Below are positions 1-8,167 of a stretch of DNA of 64,000 nt, one piece after another; within the stretch, counting starts at the first letter, position 1, and each line of letters opens with the position of its first letter. The translations under genes were made by a program, and so were the position numbers. Source of the DNA: Carboxylicivirga sp964602515 (lineage in GTDB: Bacteria; Bacteroidota; Bacteroidia; Bacteroidales; Marinilabiliaceae); the NCBI GenBank assembly GCA_964602515.1, contig CAZRRJ010000001.1, forward strand, positions 861,363 through 925,362, written 5' to 3'. The notes below the pieces were generated by a model. It had not been told where the DNA came from, did not search any database, and saw nothing but the letters and a program-made list of their open reading frames with translations.

Positions 1-1
1 C

Positions 2-529
2 ATGTTAGCCATTGGTCTGCTTATCACATTATGCGACCAAATATCCACTAATGTATTTAAAGAGGGCTTTGAGCGGCTCAGGCCCTCCAGAGATCCCGAC
101 TTAAAGTATCTGGTTCATTTAATTAATGGAAAACGGGGTGGCATGTTTGGATTTGTATCATCCCATGCAACCAACTCATTCGGTCTGGCTATGTTTACCT
201 CATTATTATTCAGAAAACGCACCTATACTTTCTTTATTTTCTTATGGGCTGCCACCAATGCTTATTCCAGAATGTATATGGGCGTTCATTACCCCGGTGA
301 TATTATTGGTGGTTTGTTTTTAGGCTTATTACTTGGCCAATTTGTTTATTGGATCTACCTTAAAATAATACCTCGCTTTATTATCATCTCTCACCATAAT
401 AAGCGCCTATTAAAATCTGGTTTAGCTGAGTCGTTTGGTACTGACTACCGAATTATCTTTTTTGCTATAATTATTATGATGGGAACACTTTTAACCGCAG
501 CTAAAACAATGCTTAAAATAACCGGCTAA
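2..529 (+). CDS. PAP2-family phosphatase (5' part outside window)
   Basis: This is a membrane phosphatase of the PAP2 superfamily, acting on lipid phosphates or pyrophosphates such as undecaprenyl-PP or phosphatidylglycerophosphate. The three family motifs are visible: K-x6-RP as KEGFERLRP near residues 20-28, an SSH box (FVSSHATNSFG) and SR-x5-H-x3-D as SRMYMGVHYPGD. At least two hydrophobic helices follow or flank the motifs. The usual family member has additional transmembrane helices before motif 1, and only one base precedes the first Met, so the gene almost certainly begins upstream of the window. Its stop overlaps the stop of the convergent transporter gene by 4 bp. The substrate cannot be told from sequence. 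Confidence 0.85.
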   Translation: MLAIGLLITLCDQISTNVFKEGFERLRPSRDPDLKYLVHLINGKRGGMFGFVSSHATNSFGLAMFTSLLFRKRTYTFFIFLWAATNAYSRMYMGVHYPGDIIGGLFLGLLLGQFVYWIYLKIIPRFIIISHHNKRLLKSGLAESFGTDYRIIFFAIIIMMGTLLTAAKTMLKITG

Positions 530-1434
530 AACCCAAAAAGAACAATAACACCCAATACAGCCAATATAGCACCAACAACTTCTTTTAAGGTTACTCTTTC
601 ATTAAAAAGGAGAATAGCCGGTGGGATAATCAGTACCGGAACAATTGACATTATGGTAGAAGCTACACCTGTTGTTGTATGTTTTATAGCCAGTAACGAA
701 AACGACACCCCCATAAACGGACCGAAAAAGGCTCCAATTGATATACGTACCATAGCGGCACCATGTGTTATTGCTTTAACCACCTTAGACCAATGGCCGG
801 TAAAAATAAACAGGACGAAAAAACCTGCTGCACCTGTCAAAACACGTATCATTGTGGCCGATACAGGATCAAAATCCCCCATGCCCAGTTTGCTTAATAC
901 CAAACCCAGTGCCTGACCTACCGCACCGCCAAATGCCAGGAGAATACCTTTTAGCGGATACCTGATTTCAATACGCTTACCTTTTGTTGGTTTTGCTAAT
1001 ATAACAATAGCAATACCGGTTATTGTAATGACCATACCCAAAATATGGGCTGCTGTAAGTTGCTCACCAAGTATGATCCAACCGAAAAAAGCCGCTAATG
1101 GTGGAGATAATGCCATAACCAACATGGAAATACGCGCACCAACAACAACAAAGGCTTGAAATAAAAGCATATCTCCTATTACAAAACCAACTAGCCCACT
1201 GACACCTAACCAGAACCATTGGTATGCATCTGCACCTTCCGGGAAGAAATAACCAAAACGAAAATATTGTAATGCTCCTAACAACCCAATAGCCATTATT
1301 AAGCGTATTATATTAACAGGCATTGAGCCAACCCTTTTACCTGCTGACTCAAAAGATAAGGACGTAAATGTCCAACAGAATGCTGTTACCAAAGCTGCCA
1401 GTTGGCCTTGATGTAATGTTATAAAATGTTCCAT
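526..1434 (-). CDS. EamA/DMT-family transporter
   Basis: Inner-membrane transporter of the drug/metabolite (EamA) superfamily, about 302 residues with roughly ten hydrophobic helices arranged as two internal repeats (a glycine-rich SGLVGFVIGD stretch in the first half, FGAFFGPFMGVSFS-like in the second). The substrate is unknown; family members export amino acids or other metabolites. The frame stays open upstream to a TTG at 1521, but the ATG at 1434 gives the usual family length and begins just before the first helix, so I chose it. The gene is convergent with the PAP2 gene and is separated from nhaA by about 340 bp, so it is probably its own transcription unit. Confidence 0.85.
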   Translation of the reverse strand: MEHFITLHQGQLAALVTAFCWTFTSLSFESAGKRVGSMPVNIIRLIMAIGLLGALQYFRFGYFFPEGADAYQWFWLGVSGLVGFVIGDMLLFQAFVVVGARISMLVMALSPPLAAFFGWIILGEQLTAAHILGMVITITGIAIVILAKPTKGKRIEIRYPLKGILLAFGGAVGQALGLVLSKLGMGDFDPVSATMIRVLTGAAGFFVLFIFTGHWSKVVKAITHGAAMVRISIGAFFGPFMGVSFSLLAIKHTTTGVASTIMSIVPVLIIPPAILLFNERVTLKEVVGAILAVLGVIVLFGF

Positions 1435-1776
1435 TATCCATATATTTGCAAAAGCTTTTATAAAAGAAATACAGCTAACAACCAGGCTAACTGTATTTTT
1501 TATACGAAATAAGAATACCAATAATATCTAAAGTCACACTGTTTTACATACAGGAGAAAGTACACTCCTGCACCTGCAATTACGACAAAAACTTACCAGT
1601 ACGAAATGGTTTTATTATGGCTCTGAACTTCTGATACATGGCATTTTATCAAAACAACAGGTACATTTTACCTTTAGTTTTTATTACATCGGGTAAAAAT
1701 GCTTTATTATTTTATTTGTAATTATAACAGTAAAGCACTTCTTACTTCTGATTATACCAACATACAACATTATAAC
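1435..1776. other. Intergenic stretch, no gene seen
   Basis: AT-rich spacer between the transporter and the end of nhaA. It holds the leader of the transporter gene. There is a short imperfect inverted repeat (CAGGAG...CTCCTG) near 1550-1570 but no convincing terminator T-run, and no ORF with coding character. Confidence 0.5.
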
Positions 1777-3156
1777 TTATCTTGAAGTTACAGGCCGAGT
1801 ACCTTCATCCCTTTTTAGAGAATATTTTAAAACATAGAAACCAAATAAGCCGGCTATTATTGAACCTACAAAAATACCTATTTTCGCTTGATTTAATAGC
1901 TCTGCACTTTCTTTAAATCCTAAACTGGCAATAAATATTGACATGGTAAAACCAATACCTCCCAATAAAGCCAGTCCTAGAAATGAAAGCCATGATGACT
2001 TTTTGGGTTTAATGGCAATTCCTAATTTCACTGCAAGCCATGAGAATACAGTTATACCTAAACCTTTTCCTAATACTAAACTAAAAGCAATAGCTATTGA
2101 TAAAGAAGTAAATACCTCACCGCCACCTTCTCCTTGATTAAATAGTGTAACGCCAGCATTAGCCAGTGCAAAAACTGGTAGCACAAATAAACTAATAAAA
2201 CCATGAAATTGATGTTCAATCAATTGTAAAGGACTTTGAACTTTCTTTGAACTGTATACAATATCGTTAATTGCATACAACTGATCATCGGTCAAAACGC
2301 GTTCATTATCACTTTTAGGTACCAAATCAAAACGGGTCAGACCTGACTTAATACGTGTAATATATTCATTAACATGCACCTTGGGGCGAGCCGGTATAGT
2401 AAAGGCAATCAAAACACCTGCAATTGTTGCATGTAATCCAGATCCTGGTCCTTCAACGCCGGAATTAAGAAACAAGTACCAAATAATAAAACCTAAAAAA
2501 GTATATACTTTTAGATTTTGAATATTACGCAAATTAGCAATGGTTAACACCAATAATAATGCACCGGCAATAAGTAGGTACAACCAGTTAAGCTCTCCCC
2601 CATAGAACAATGCAATTACTAATACTGCACCTAAATCATCAACAATAGCTAAAGCTGTTAAAAACACTTTTAAGGCCAAAGGAACCCGCTTGCCTAATAA
2701 TGTTAATATACCTAATGAAAACGCAATATCTGTTGCCATTGGAATACCCCAGCCTTTTGCTGCTGTACCTTCAAAACCCAAAATTAAATATATAACAATA
2801 GGTGCAATCATACCTCCAATTGCTGCAAAAATTGGTAATGAGGCTTGTTTAAATGAACTAAGCTCTCCCGCTAAAAACTCACGTTTAATCTCCAATCCCA
2901 CCACAAAGAAAAAGACAGCCATTAATCCATCATTAACCCAGTGCATTAAGCCCATATTAATATTAAATAAGCCTGATGAAATACCAAGCGGGTTATGCCA
3001 GAAATGTTCATACGTATGGTGATCAATATTAGCCCAAATCACAGCAATTACCGTTGCACACATTAATAGAGCACTACCACTTGAAAAGAATTTAATAAAT
3101 TGCTGAAGCGGGTCGCCAAGGCGTCCTCTCCCTGTTCCACTTTGAATTTCACCCAT
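1777..3156 (-). CDS. nhaA: Na+/H+ antiporter NhaA
   Basis: Electrogenic antiporter that expels Na+ in exchange for protons. The conserved paired aspartates of NhaA transport are present in AIVDDLGAVL, and the early helices contain the family stretches FFFVVGLEIKRE and GGMIAPIVIY. At 459 residues it is longer than the roughly 390-residue E. coli protein. The extra length is partly a charged loop between the N-terminal and C-terminal helix bundles, around residues 260-315, plus a short polar tail. It starts 7 bp after the nucleotidyltransferase stop and is the last gene of a compact minus-strand operon, an unusual setting for an antiporter. Confidence 0.95.
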   Translation of the reverse strand: MGEIQSGTGRGRLGDPLQQFIKFFSSGSALLMCATVIAVIWANIDHHTYEHFWHNPLGISSGLFNINMGLMHWVNDGLMAVFFFVVGLEIKREFLAGELSSFKQASLPIFAAIGGMIAPIVIYLILGFEGTAAKGWGIPMATDIAFSLGILTLLGKRVPLALKVFLTALAIVDDLGAVLVIALFYGGELNWLYLLIAGALLLVLTIANLRNIQNLKVYTFLGFIIWYLFLNSGVEGPGSGLHATIAGVLIAFTIPARPKVHVNEYITRIKSGLTRFDLVPKSDNERVLTDDQLYAINDIVYSSKKVQSPLQLIEHQFHGFISLFVLPVFALANAGVTLFNQGEGGGEVFTSLSIAIAFSLVLGKGLGITVFSWLAVKLGIAIKPKKSSWLSFLGLALLGGIGFTMSIFIASLGFKESAELLNQAKIGIFVGSIIAGLFGFYVLKYSLKRDEGTRPVTSR

Positions 3157-3163
3157 TTGTTAA

Positions 3164-3889
3164 TTATTTCCCTGATTTATAATATAATTCTGCTTTTCTC
3201 AGTTTTTCAATTGTTCCTACATCAAACCAAGCTTCATTATCTGCGGCTCTATATCCTTTAATAACATTTGTATTAGCAAGATCCAGGTAGGCTTTTATAA
3301 TTGAAAAAGGCCTTATTTCGCCCATTTTAAGCAATAGGCTTTGTTCTATTATATGCAAACCACTAAATGCTAAATCTTGTGAAACCTGTCCTGCTTTCAC
3401 CACAATTTGTTCACACGTCTTTGTATTCTTCCAACCACACAAATTCATCATGTCATCAAAAACTAAATACCGAGATGTATTACGACTTTTTACCATTAAA
3501 GTTGCATCACATTTGTTTTTATAATGTGAACTTATGAATTCTTTCAAGTTCGTAGATGTAACAATATCTACATTCTTTATTATAACGGGCTTGCCTGGCA
3601 CAAACAAAGGTTGTGCTTTTAATAACCCTCCACCTGTATCAAGCAGTAAATCAGATTCGTCCGAAATAAGCACCTCTGTTTCCCATGGTATTGAAGCAAT
3701 GTATTGCTTTATTTTATCGGCAAAATGATGAACATTAACAATCACCCGGCTAGCACCAATAGCTTCCATACTTTTTATGGCATGCCAAAGCAATGGCTTG
3801 CCATTAAATGGAGCCATTGCTTTAGGCAAGTTATTTGTTAATGGTTGCAAGCGGGTACCTAATCCTGCGGCAAATATCATTGCATTCAT
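3164..3889 (-). CDS. MurU/mannose-1-P guanylyltransferase-like nucleotidyltransferase
   Basis: NTP-transferase fold enzyme of 241 residues that activates a sugar-1-phosphate to an NDP-sugar. The signature FAAGLGTRLQPLT followed by PKAM is at residues 6-24, and NVDIV takes the place of the metal-binding GD motif. It sits next to an APH-type sugar kinase. In Pseudomonas the AmgK kinase and MurU uridylyltransferase form a cell-wall recycling pair that converts MurNAc to UDP-MurNAc, so a MurU-like role is the best inference. Mannose-1-P or glucose-1-P would be the alternatives. The zinc-ribbon gene lies 6 bp upstream and nhaA 7 bp downstream, so it is clearly operonic. Confidence 0.8.
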   Translation of the reverse strand: MNAMIFAAGLGTRLQPLTNNLPKAMAPFNGKPLLWHAIKSMEAIGASRVIVNVHHFADKIKQYIASIPWETEVLISDESDLLLDTGGGLLKAQPLFVPGKPVIIKNVDIVTSTNLKEFISSHYKNKCDATLMVKSRNTSRYLVFDDMMNLCGWKNTKTCEQIVVKAGQVSQDLAFSGLHIIEQSLLLKMGEIRPFSIIKAYLDLANTNVIKGYRAADNEAWFDVGTIEKLRKAELYYKSGK

Positions 3890-3895
3890 ATAAAA

Positions 3896-4036
3896 CTACT
3901 TATCAAGCTTTTTAGGCTTACACAATTTACCTTCCTTTTTAGCCCCAATCCCACATTTTTTACATTCATAAAGATGTTCATCCTTTACTGTCGGATTCTG
4001 TTTCTTTATTGGATCCTTGCATTTTTTCCTTCCCAT
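3896..4036 (-). CDS. 46-residue zinc-ribbon-like small protein
   Basis: Small gene read directly from the sequence: ATG at 4036, TAG at 3896-3898, 46 codons. The product is very basic, with about 15 lysines and one arginine. It carries Cys6, then a CKKC pair near residues 25-28 and a further Cys near 39, compatible with a small zinc-binding ribbon. The reading frame exactly fills the gap between the kinase/RapZ gene (8 bp upstream) and the nucleotidyltransferase gene (6 bp downstream), which is strong positional support that it is translated. No function is known to me. Confidence 0.7.
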   Translation of the reverse strand: MGRKKCKDPIKKQNPTVKDEHLYECKKCGIGAKKEGKLCKPKKLDK

Positions 4037-4044
4037 TTCTCCTG

Positions 4045-5484
4045 TTATTTCTTCTTCATATCTTGCTCTACATGTTTCAGCTCTATGTTTAATTTATACT
4101 TATGCATCAGGTGATTTGCCAATTGCTCAGCACTATACACTGATCGGTGTTGTCCCCCTGTACATCCGAAATTAACCATTAAATTTTTAAACCCCCTGGA
4201 TATATACTTCTCCACTGATTTATCTACCAATGAAAATACATCCTGAAGAAAATAAGCCATCTCAGGCTCTTTGTCAAAAAATGCGATAACTTCTTCATCC
4301 TTACCTGTCTTTTCCGAATATTCAGGGTATCGCCCCGGATTATGAATCGCCCTGCAATCAAAAACAAAACCACCTCCATTACCAGAAACATCAACAGGAA
4401 TACCCCTTTTAAATGAGAAGCTCGTAATCTTAACAGTTAGTAACATCCCGCCCCGGCCAATTGTTTTTAAATCATCTGATTCTGTTACATTTCTGAGCGC
4501 TGCCATTAATGTTGGTAACTCAACTTTAATATCAATATTACTCAATAAATAACTTAGATTTTCAATAGCATAAGGAATACTCTTTAAAAAATGTTCTTTC
4601 TTTTCGTAGAAACCACGAAAACCGTATGCACCCATTGCTTGCATTATACGAATTAAAACATAACCGTAATAATGGCTTACAAATTCTGTTTTATCAACCT
4701 GCTTGTAAACTGTCAGTTTTTCAATATAATATTCTAACAGCTCTTTTCTAATCTCATGTGGTATGTCTGCCTTAGCATCATAAAGTAAAGATGCCAAATC
4801 ATATTGAAGAGCACCTTTCCTTCCTCCCTGGTAATCAATAAACCATGGCTCATCATTAACTACCATTACATTTCGAGACTGAAAATCGCGATATAAAAAG
4901 TGTTCGTGATCTGCTTCAAGAAGAAAATCGGTTAATTTATGATAGTCATCTTCTAATGCTTGCTCATCAAAGGGAATACGGGCAAGCTTAAGAAAATAGT
5001 ATTTGAAATAATGTAAATCCCATAACATTGATTGCTTATCAAAGGCATTACGAGGATAACATTTTTCATAATTAAGCCCTTCGCCTCCTTCAATTTGAAA
5101 ACTGATTAAACTGGTAATGGTCTTTTTATAAAAACCAATTAACTCAGTCGGAAAAACCTTACCTTTTCTCATCCCTTGTAAAAAACCATATAAGGTCACA
5201 TCTCCCAAGTCCTCTTGCAAATAAACATGATTAGCATCATCGCGCTCATATACTTCAGGAACAGGCAAACCTTTCTTTTTAAAATGAGCTGAAAGCTCCA
5301 GGAAAGCCTGATTTTCCTTAACATCTGTATTATATGCACCCATAGCAGACTTAGTGCGGCCTGTTATCCGGTAGTATTCACGATATGATCCTGATGGTGG
5401 CAACATCACATACGAACGTGCTTCTTCACCAGCCCATTTTTCAAACATTTGTATTAATAACGCTTTTTTATTTTTTTCCAACAC
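4045..5484 (-). CDS. APH-type sugar kinase fused to RapZ C-terminal domain
   Basis: A two-domain protein of 479 residues. Residues 1-330 are an aminoglycoside-phosphotransferase-like kinase, with HFLYRDFQSRNVMV as the catalytic HxD...N loop and WFIDYQGGRKG as the metal-binding D motif. This resembles AmgK, the anomeric MurNAc/GlcNAc kinase. Residues about 340-475 match the C-terminal domain of RapZ (GFVFDCRAIHNPGR and FGCTGGQHRSV). In enterobacteria that domain senses glucosamine-6-phosphate and binds the GlmZ/GlmY RNAs. The N-terminal Walker domain of RapZ is absent. The frame starts with GTG at 5484; an ATG at 5448 (codon 13) is an alternative. It lies 9 bp after the DUF554 gene in the same operon. 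Confidence 0.85.
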   Translation of the reverse strand: MLEKNKKALLIQMFEKWAGEEARSYVMLPPSGSYREYYRITGRTKSAMGAYNTDVKENQAFLELSAHFKKKGLPVPEVYERDDANHVYLQEDLGDVTLYGFLQGMRKGKVFPTELIGFYKKTITSLISFQIEGGEGLNYEKCYPRNAFDKQSMLWDLHYFKYYFLKLARIPFDEQALEDDYHKLTDFLLEADHEHFLYRDFQSRNVMVVNDEPWFIDYQGGRKGALQYDLASLLYDAKADIPHEIRKELLEYYIEKLTVYKQVDKTEFVSHYYGYVLIRIMQAMGAYGFRGFYEKKEHFLKSIPYAIENLSYLLSNIDIKVELPTLMAALRNVTESDDLKTIGRGGMLLTVKITSFSFKRGIPVDVSGNGGGFVFDCRAIHNPGRYPEYSEKTGKDEEVIAFFDKEPEMAYFLQDVFSLVDKSVEKYISRGFKNLMVNFGCTGGQHRSVYSAEQLANHLMHKYKLNIELKHVEQDMKKK

Positions 5485-5493
5485 TTCTTAATT

Positions 5494-6195
5494 TTAATAA
5501 TTTGACAAATATGCTTGCCACAACCATGCAAAAAGTACTACCACAACTAACGATGGCAACATATTCATAACTTTAATTCGTTTTAACTCTAAAATATTTA
5601 TTCCTAATCCAACCAGTATTATCCCACCTACAGCTGATAATTCAGTAATAACTTCTTGTGCAATAAAATCACCCAACACATAGGCTACCAAAGTAATCCC
5701 ACCCTGAAAAATCAACATCAGCACAACAGATAAGGTAACTCCCAAACCAAAAACAGAGGCTAATGCAATTGACGAAAAACCATCCATTACTGACTTTGTC
5801 AGCAGTATTTCTATACCATTTCCCAGACCTTCATCAATCGCCCCAACTATGGTCATTGACCCCATGCAATACAACAAGAAAGAGGTAATCATTCCTTCTG
5901 AAAACTTTGGATTGCTGAGCCTGAATAATTTCATTAATACATTTGATAGTTTATCAATCCGTTGTTCTAACGACAAAACTTCACCCAATATAGTTCCAAT
6001 TATAAGGCTAAAAACAATAACTAATAACAGTTGGCCTTCTAAGGCCATACTAATGCCTAATATTAACGTAAATAATCCTAAAGCCTGAAATACACTCTTG
6101 TTAATTTTTTCCGGTATCCGGTTTCCTGCAAGAATACCAACTGCACTACCCAAACCAACAGCCAGCACATTAATAAGTGTTCCTCCTAAAAGCAT
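5494..6195 (-). CDS. DUF554 membrane protein (YdfK/YqgA family)
   Basis: Integral membrane protein of 233 residues with about six to seven glycine-rich hydrophobic helices. The start MLLGGTLINVLAVGLGSAVG and the internal stretch LLYCMGSMTIVGAIDEGL are typical of the DUF554/YqgA family, whose transport function is not established. The ATG at 6195 is the first gene of the minus-strand operon that continues through the kinase/RapZ fusion, the zinc ribbon, the nucleotidyltransferase and NhaA, with gaps of 6-9 bp throughout. Confidence 0.85.
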   Translation of the reverse strand: MLLGGTLINVLAVGLGSAVGILAGNRIPEKINKSVFQALGLFTLILGISMALEGQLLLVIVFSLIIGTILGEVLSLEQRIDKLSNVLMKLFRLSNPKFSEGMITSFLLYCMGSMTIVGAIDEGLGNGIEILLTKSVMDGFSSIALASVFGLGVTLSVVLMLIFQGGITLVAYVLGDFIAQEVITELSAVGGIILVGLGINILELKRIKVMNMLPSLVVVVLFAWLWQAYLSNY

Positions 6196-6497
6196 CTTAT
6201 TTCTTTTTAATATTCTTGTAAAAATATACTAATATCAAGTAATAGCGAAATTAATCCTCTCAACATCGGGAAAATCACGTGAGCGTTAAGCTTTTTCACT
6301 TGCCCTCTAAGAAAAGTATTAAACACATGGTAAATAACACAACTATCTGACCAACTCCATATCGTTATAAAAAAACAGCTTAACTAAAAGAAAAATGTCT
6401 ATTTTTTTAATTTATAGATAAAGTTACACTATTTAACATCCAATTTAATAAGACTAACTTTAAGAATGTTATATTTGAGAAAATATTAAAGTATATA
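6196..6497. other. Divergent promoter region
   Basis: Spacer of about 300 bp between two divergently transcribed operons (DUF554-nhaA leftward, PspA cluster rightward). No ORF with coding character is seen. Promoters for both operons should lie here; only the rightward -7 box is recognisable to me. Confidence 0.5.
6470..6477 (+). promoter_or_regulatory. TAnnTTTG -7 box for PspA cluster
   Basis: TATATTTG matches the Bacteroidota -7 consensus and lies 20 bp before the first ATG of the stress cluster. I see no convincing -33 TTG at 17-23 bp upstream, so this is a partial match. Confidence 0.4.
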
Positions 6498-6896
6498 ATG
6501 ATGAACGAAAATTTTGATAAAATTAAAAATTTCCTTCTTGAACTTGAATACGTAATCGTAAATGAAGATAGAAGTGAAGAACTGTTTGTTGTTGAAAAAG
6601 ACAATACAGGTATCGTCAATATGGTAGTTGATTGTGAAGCCCCAATTGTTGTTTTTGAACAATTCCTTTTTGAAATCAAAAACGAGAGTCTACAAATGTA
6701 TAAAGAACTTTTAATGAAAAACAGAGATATTGTTCATGGAGCATTTGTACTAAATGAAGAGGGAAATAAAGTAATGTTTAGAGATACTTTACAAATTGAG
6801 AATCTGGATCTAAACGAATTCCAAGGCACAATGAACTCTTTAGAAGTTTTATTATCAGAGTATGCCGATACATTAATTGAGTTTTCAAAAAAATAA
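6498..6896 (+). CDS. YbjN/YjfI-like protein, first gene of PspA cluster
   Basis: Acidic soluble protein of 132 residues without signal peptide or membrane segment. The pattern of a short helix, a strand-rich middle and a C-terminal helix (LEELEYVIV, IVNMVVDCEAPIVVFEQFLFEI, LEVLLSEYADTLIEF) resembles the YbjN/type III chaperone-like fold and the DUF2170 protein YjfI that precedes the PspA homologue YjfJ in E. coli. It ends 6 bp before pspA, so it is very probably a PspA partner. The family assignment is by resemblance and context, not by a catalytic motif. Confidence 0.6.
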   Translation: MMNENFDKIKNFLLELEYVIVNEDRSEELFVVEKDNTGIVNMVVDCEAPIVVFEQFLFEIKNESLQMYKELLMKNRDIVHGAFVLNEEGNKVMFRDTLQIENLDLNEFQGTMNSLEVLLSEYADTLIEFSKK

Positions 6897-6902
6897 ATAG
6901 AG

Positions 6903-7604
6903 ATGGGTATTTTCAGTAGATTATTTAAAGTAGGACAATCAGAAGCTCATGCTGTTGTCGATAAATTAGAAGATCCTATAAAGATGACAGAACAAGGCAT
7001 CCGGGATATGAAAAAAGACCTTGATAAAGCTTTACAAGCTCTTGCTGAAGTTAAAGCATTTTCGATAAAGGCGAAAAGAGAATTAGCACAAGCTAATAAT
7101 ATTGCAAAAGATTATGAAACAAAAGCTATTTTAATCCTTCAGAAAGCTGAAAAAGGGGATATTTCTTCAGAAGATGCGGACAGACTGGCTACTGAAGCTT
7201 TAACAAAAAAGGAACAAAGTCTTGAAGATGTAAAAAGATCTCAAACAGAGGTTGACACCTTTGAGAAAAACATTGCACAGCTGGATATTAATGTTAAAAA
7301 ATTACGCAGCAATATTAGTAAATACGAAAACGAGCTTAAAACTTTAAAAGCAAGAGCTAAGGTTAGTAATGCTACAAAAAAGATCAATAAATCACTTTCA
7401 GGAGTAGACAGTAGCAGCACTATTGCAATGCTTGAGAAAATGAAAGATAAAGTGAATCAGGATGAAGCTATGGCTGAAGCATATGGTGATATTGCCGGAG
7501 AAAGCAGGTCTTTAGACGACGAAATCAATTCTGTTTTATCCGATTCAAACCAAATAAAGGCATCTGCCTCTTTAGAAGAATTAAAAGCAAAACTAAAGCA
7601 GTAA
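6903..7604 (+). CDS. pspA: PspA/IM30 (YjfJ-like) membrane-stress protein
   Basis: ESCRT-III-like peripheral membrane protein of 233 residues that coats and stabilises stressed membranes. It starts MGIFSRLFKVGQSEAHAVVD, the amphipathic N-terminal helix of the family. The segment LEDPIKMTEQGIRDM follows, and then long heptad coiled coils across residues 25-165. The C-terminal third is helical and charged. The length is typical for PspA/YjfJ. It lies between the YbjN-like gene and a DUF4178 gene with gaps of 6 and 13 bp, an arrangement characteristic of PspA systems built around DUF350 membrane proteins rather than around the classical PspBC/PspF regulators, which are absent. Confidence 0.9.
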   Translation: MGIFSRLFKVGQSEAHAVVDKLEDPIKMTEQGIRDMKKDLDKALQALAEVKAFSIKAKRELAQANNIAKDYETKAILILQKAEKGDISSEDADRLATEALTKKEQSLEDVKRSQTEVDTFEKNIAQLDINVKKLRSNISKYENELKTLKARAKVSNATKKINKSLSGVDSSSTIAMLEKMKDKVNQDEAMAEAYGDIAGESRSLDDEINSVLSDSNQIKASASLEELKAKLKQ

Positions 7605-7617
7605 ATCTGGCTTAACT

Positions 7618-8160
7618 ATGGGTATATTCGATAAGTTCAGGAAAAAGAAAACTACTTACGATGTTACAAACATAAGTGTTAAAGATCTGGATGTTAATTT
7701 CATATTCGATTATGATCTGTCTAGTTGGGAAGTTGTAGAAGTTTACGAGTACGACTGGGGAGATCATATTTTCACCAAAGAGTATAAAATTACAGATGGT
7801 ACTAAAACTTACTTCCTAAGTGTCGATGACGACGATGAATTAGAGATAATTTTATCTACAAAAGCTAACATCAGAAAAATAGGTGACGATATTATTGAAC
7901 ACATCCAGAATAACGATAAGCCTCAAAACAAATTAATATTTGGGAACGAGATATATTATCTGGATGAAGGCAGTCCCGGTTACATGAGGTGTATGAATAA
8001 TCCGGAAAGTTGGATGGAACTCATGTCATGGGATTACTATAATGATGAAGAAACCAAAACAATTTGTATAGAGCAATTCAATGATAATGAGTTCGATGCA
8101 TCAACAGGAAAAATTCTGAAAGAATTTGAAATTTCAAATATTGTGCCTTCTAGTAAATAA
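7618..8160 (+). CDS. DUF4178-like protein
   Basis: Soluble acidic protein of 180 residues that looks all-beta. The first half (FDYDLSSWEVVEVYEYDWGD, then EYKITDGTKTYFLSVDDDD) has the alternating aromatic and acidic strands of DUF4178 proteins, which recur with PspA, DUF350 and DUF4247 genes. The N-terminal MGIFDKFRKKK resembles the membrane-targeting start of the preceding PspA protein. There is no signal peptide and no catalytic motif. It lies 13 bp downstream of pspA and 7 bp upstream of the lipoprotein gene. Its function is unknown; a partner of the membrane complex is inferred from context. Confidence 0.6.
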   Translation: MGIFDKFRKKKTTYDVTNISVKDLDVNFIFDYDLSSWEVVEVYEYDWGDHIFTKEYKITDGTKTYFLSVDDDDELEIILSTKANIRKIGDDIIEHIQNNDKPQNKLIFGNEIYYLDEGSPGYMRCMNNPESWMELMSWDYYNDEETKTICIEQFNDNEFDASTGKILKEFEISNIVPSSK

Positions 8161-8167
8161 ATAAACA

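Noticed and set aside
1521..1521. Longer start (TTG) of the EamA transporter
   Set aside because: TTG start adds 29 residues before the first helix; the ATG at 1434 gives the usual family length.
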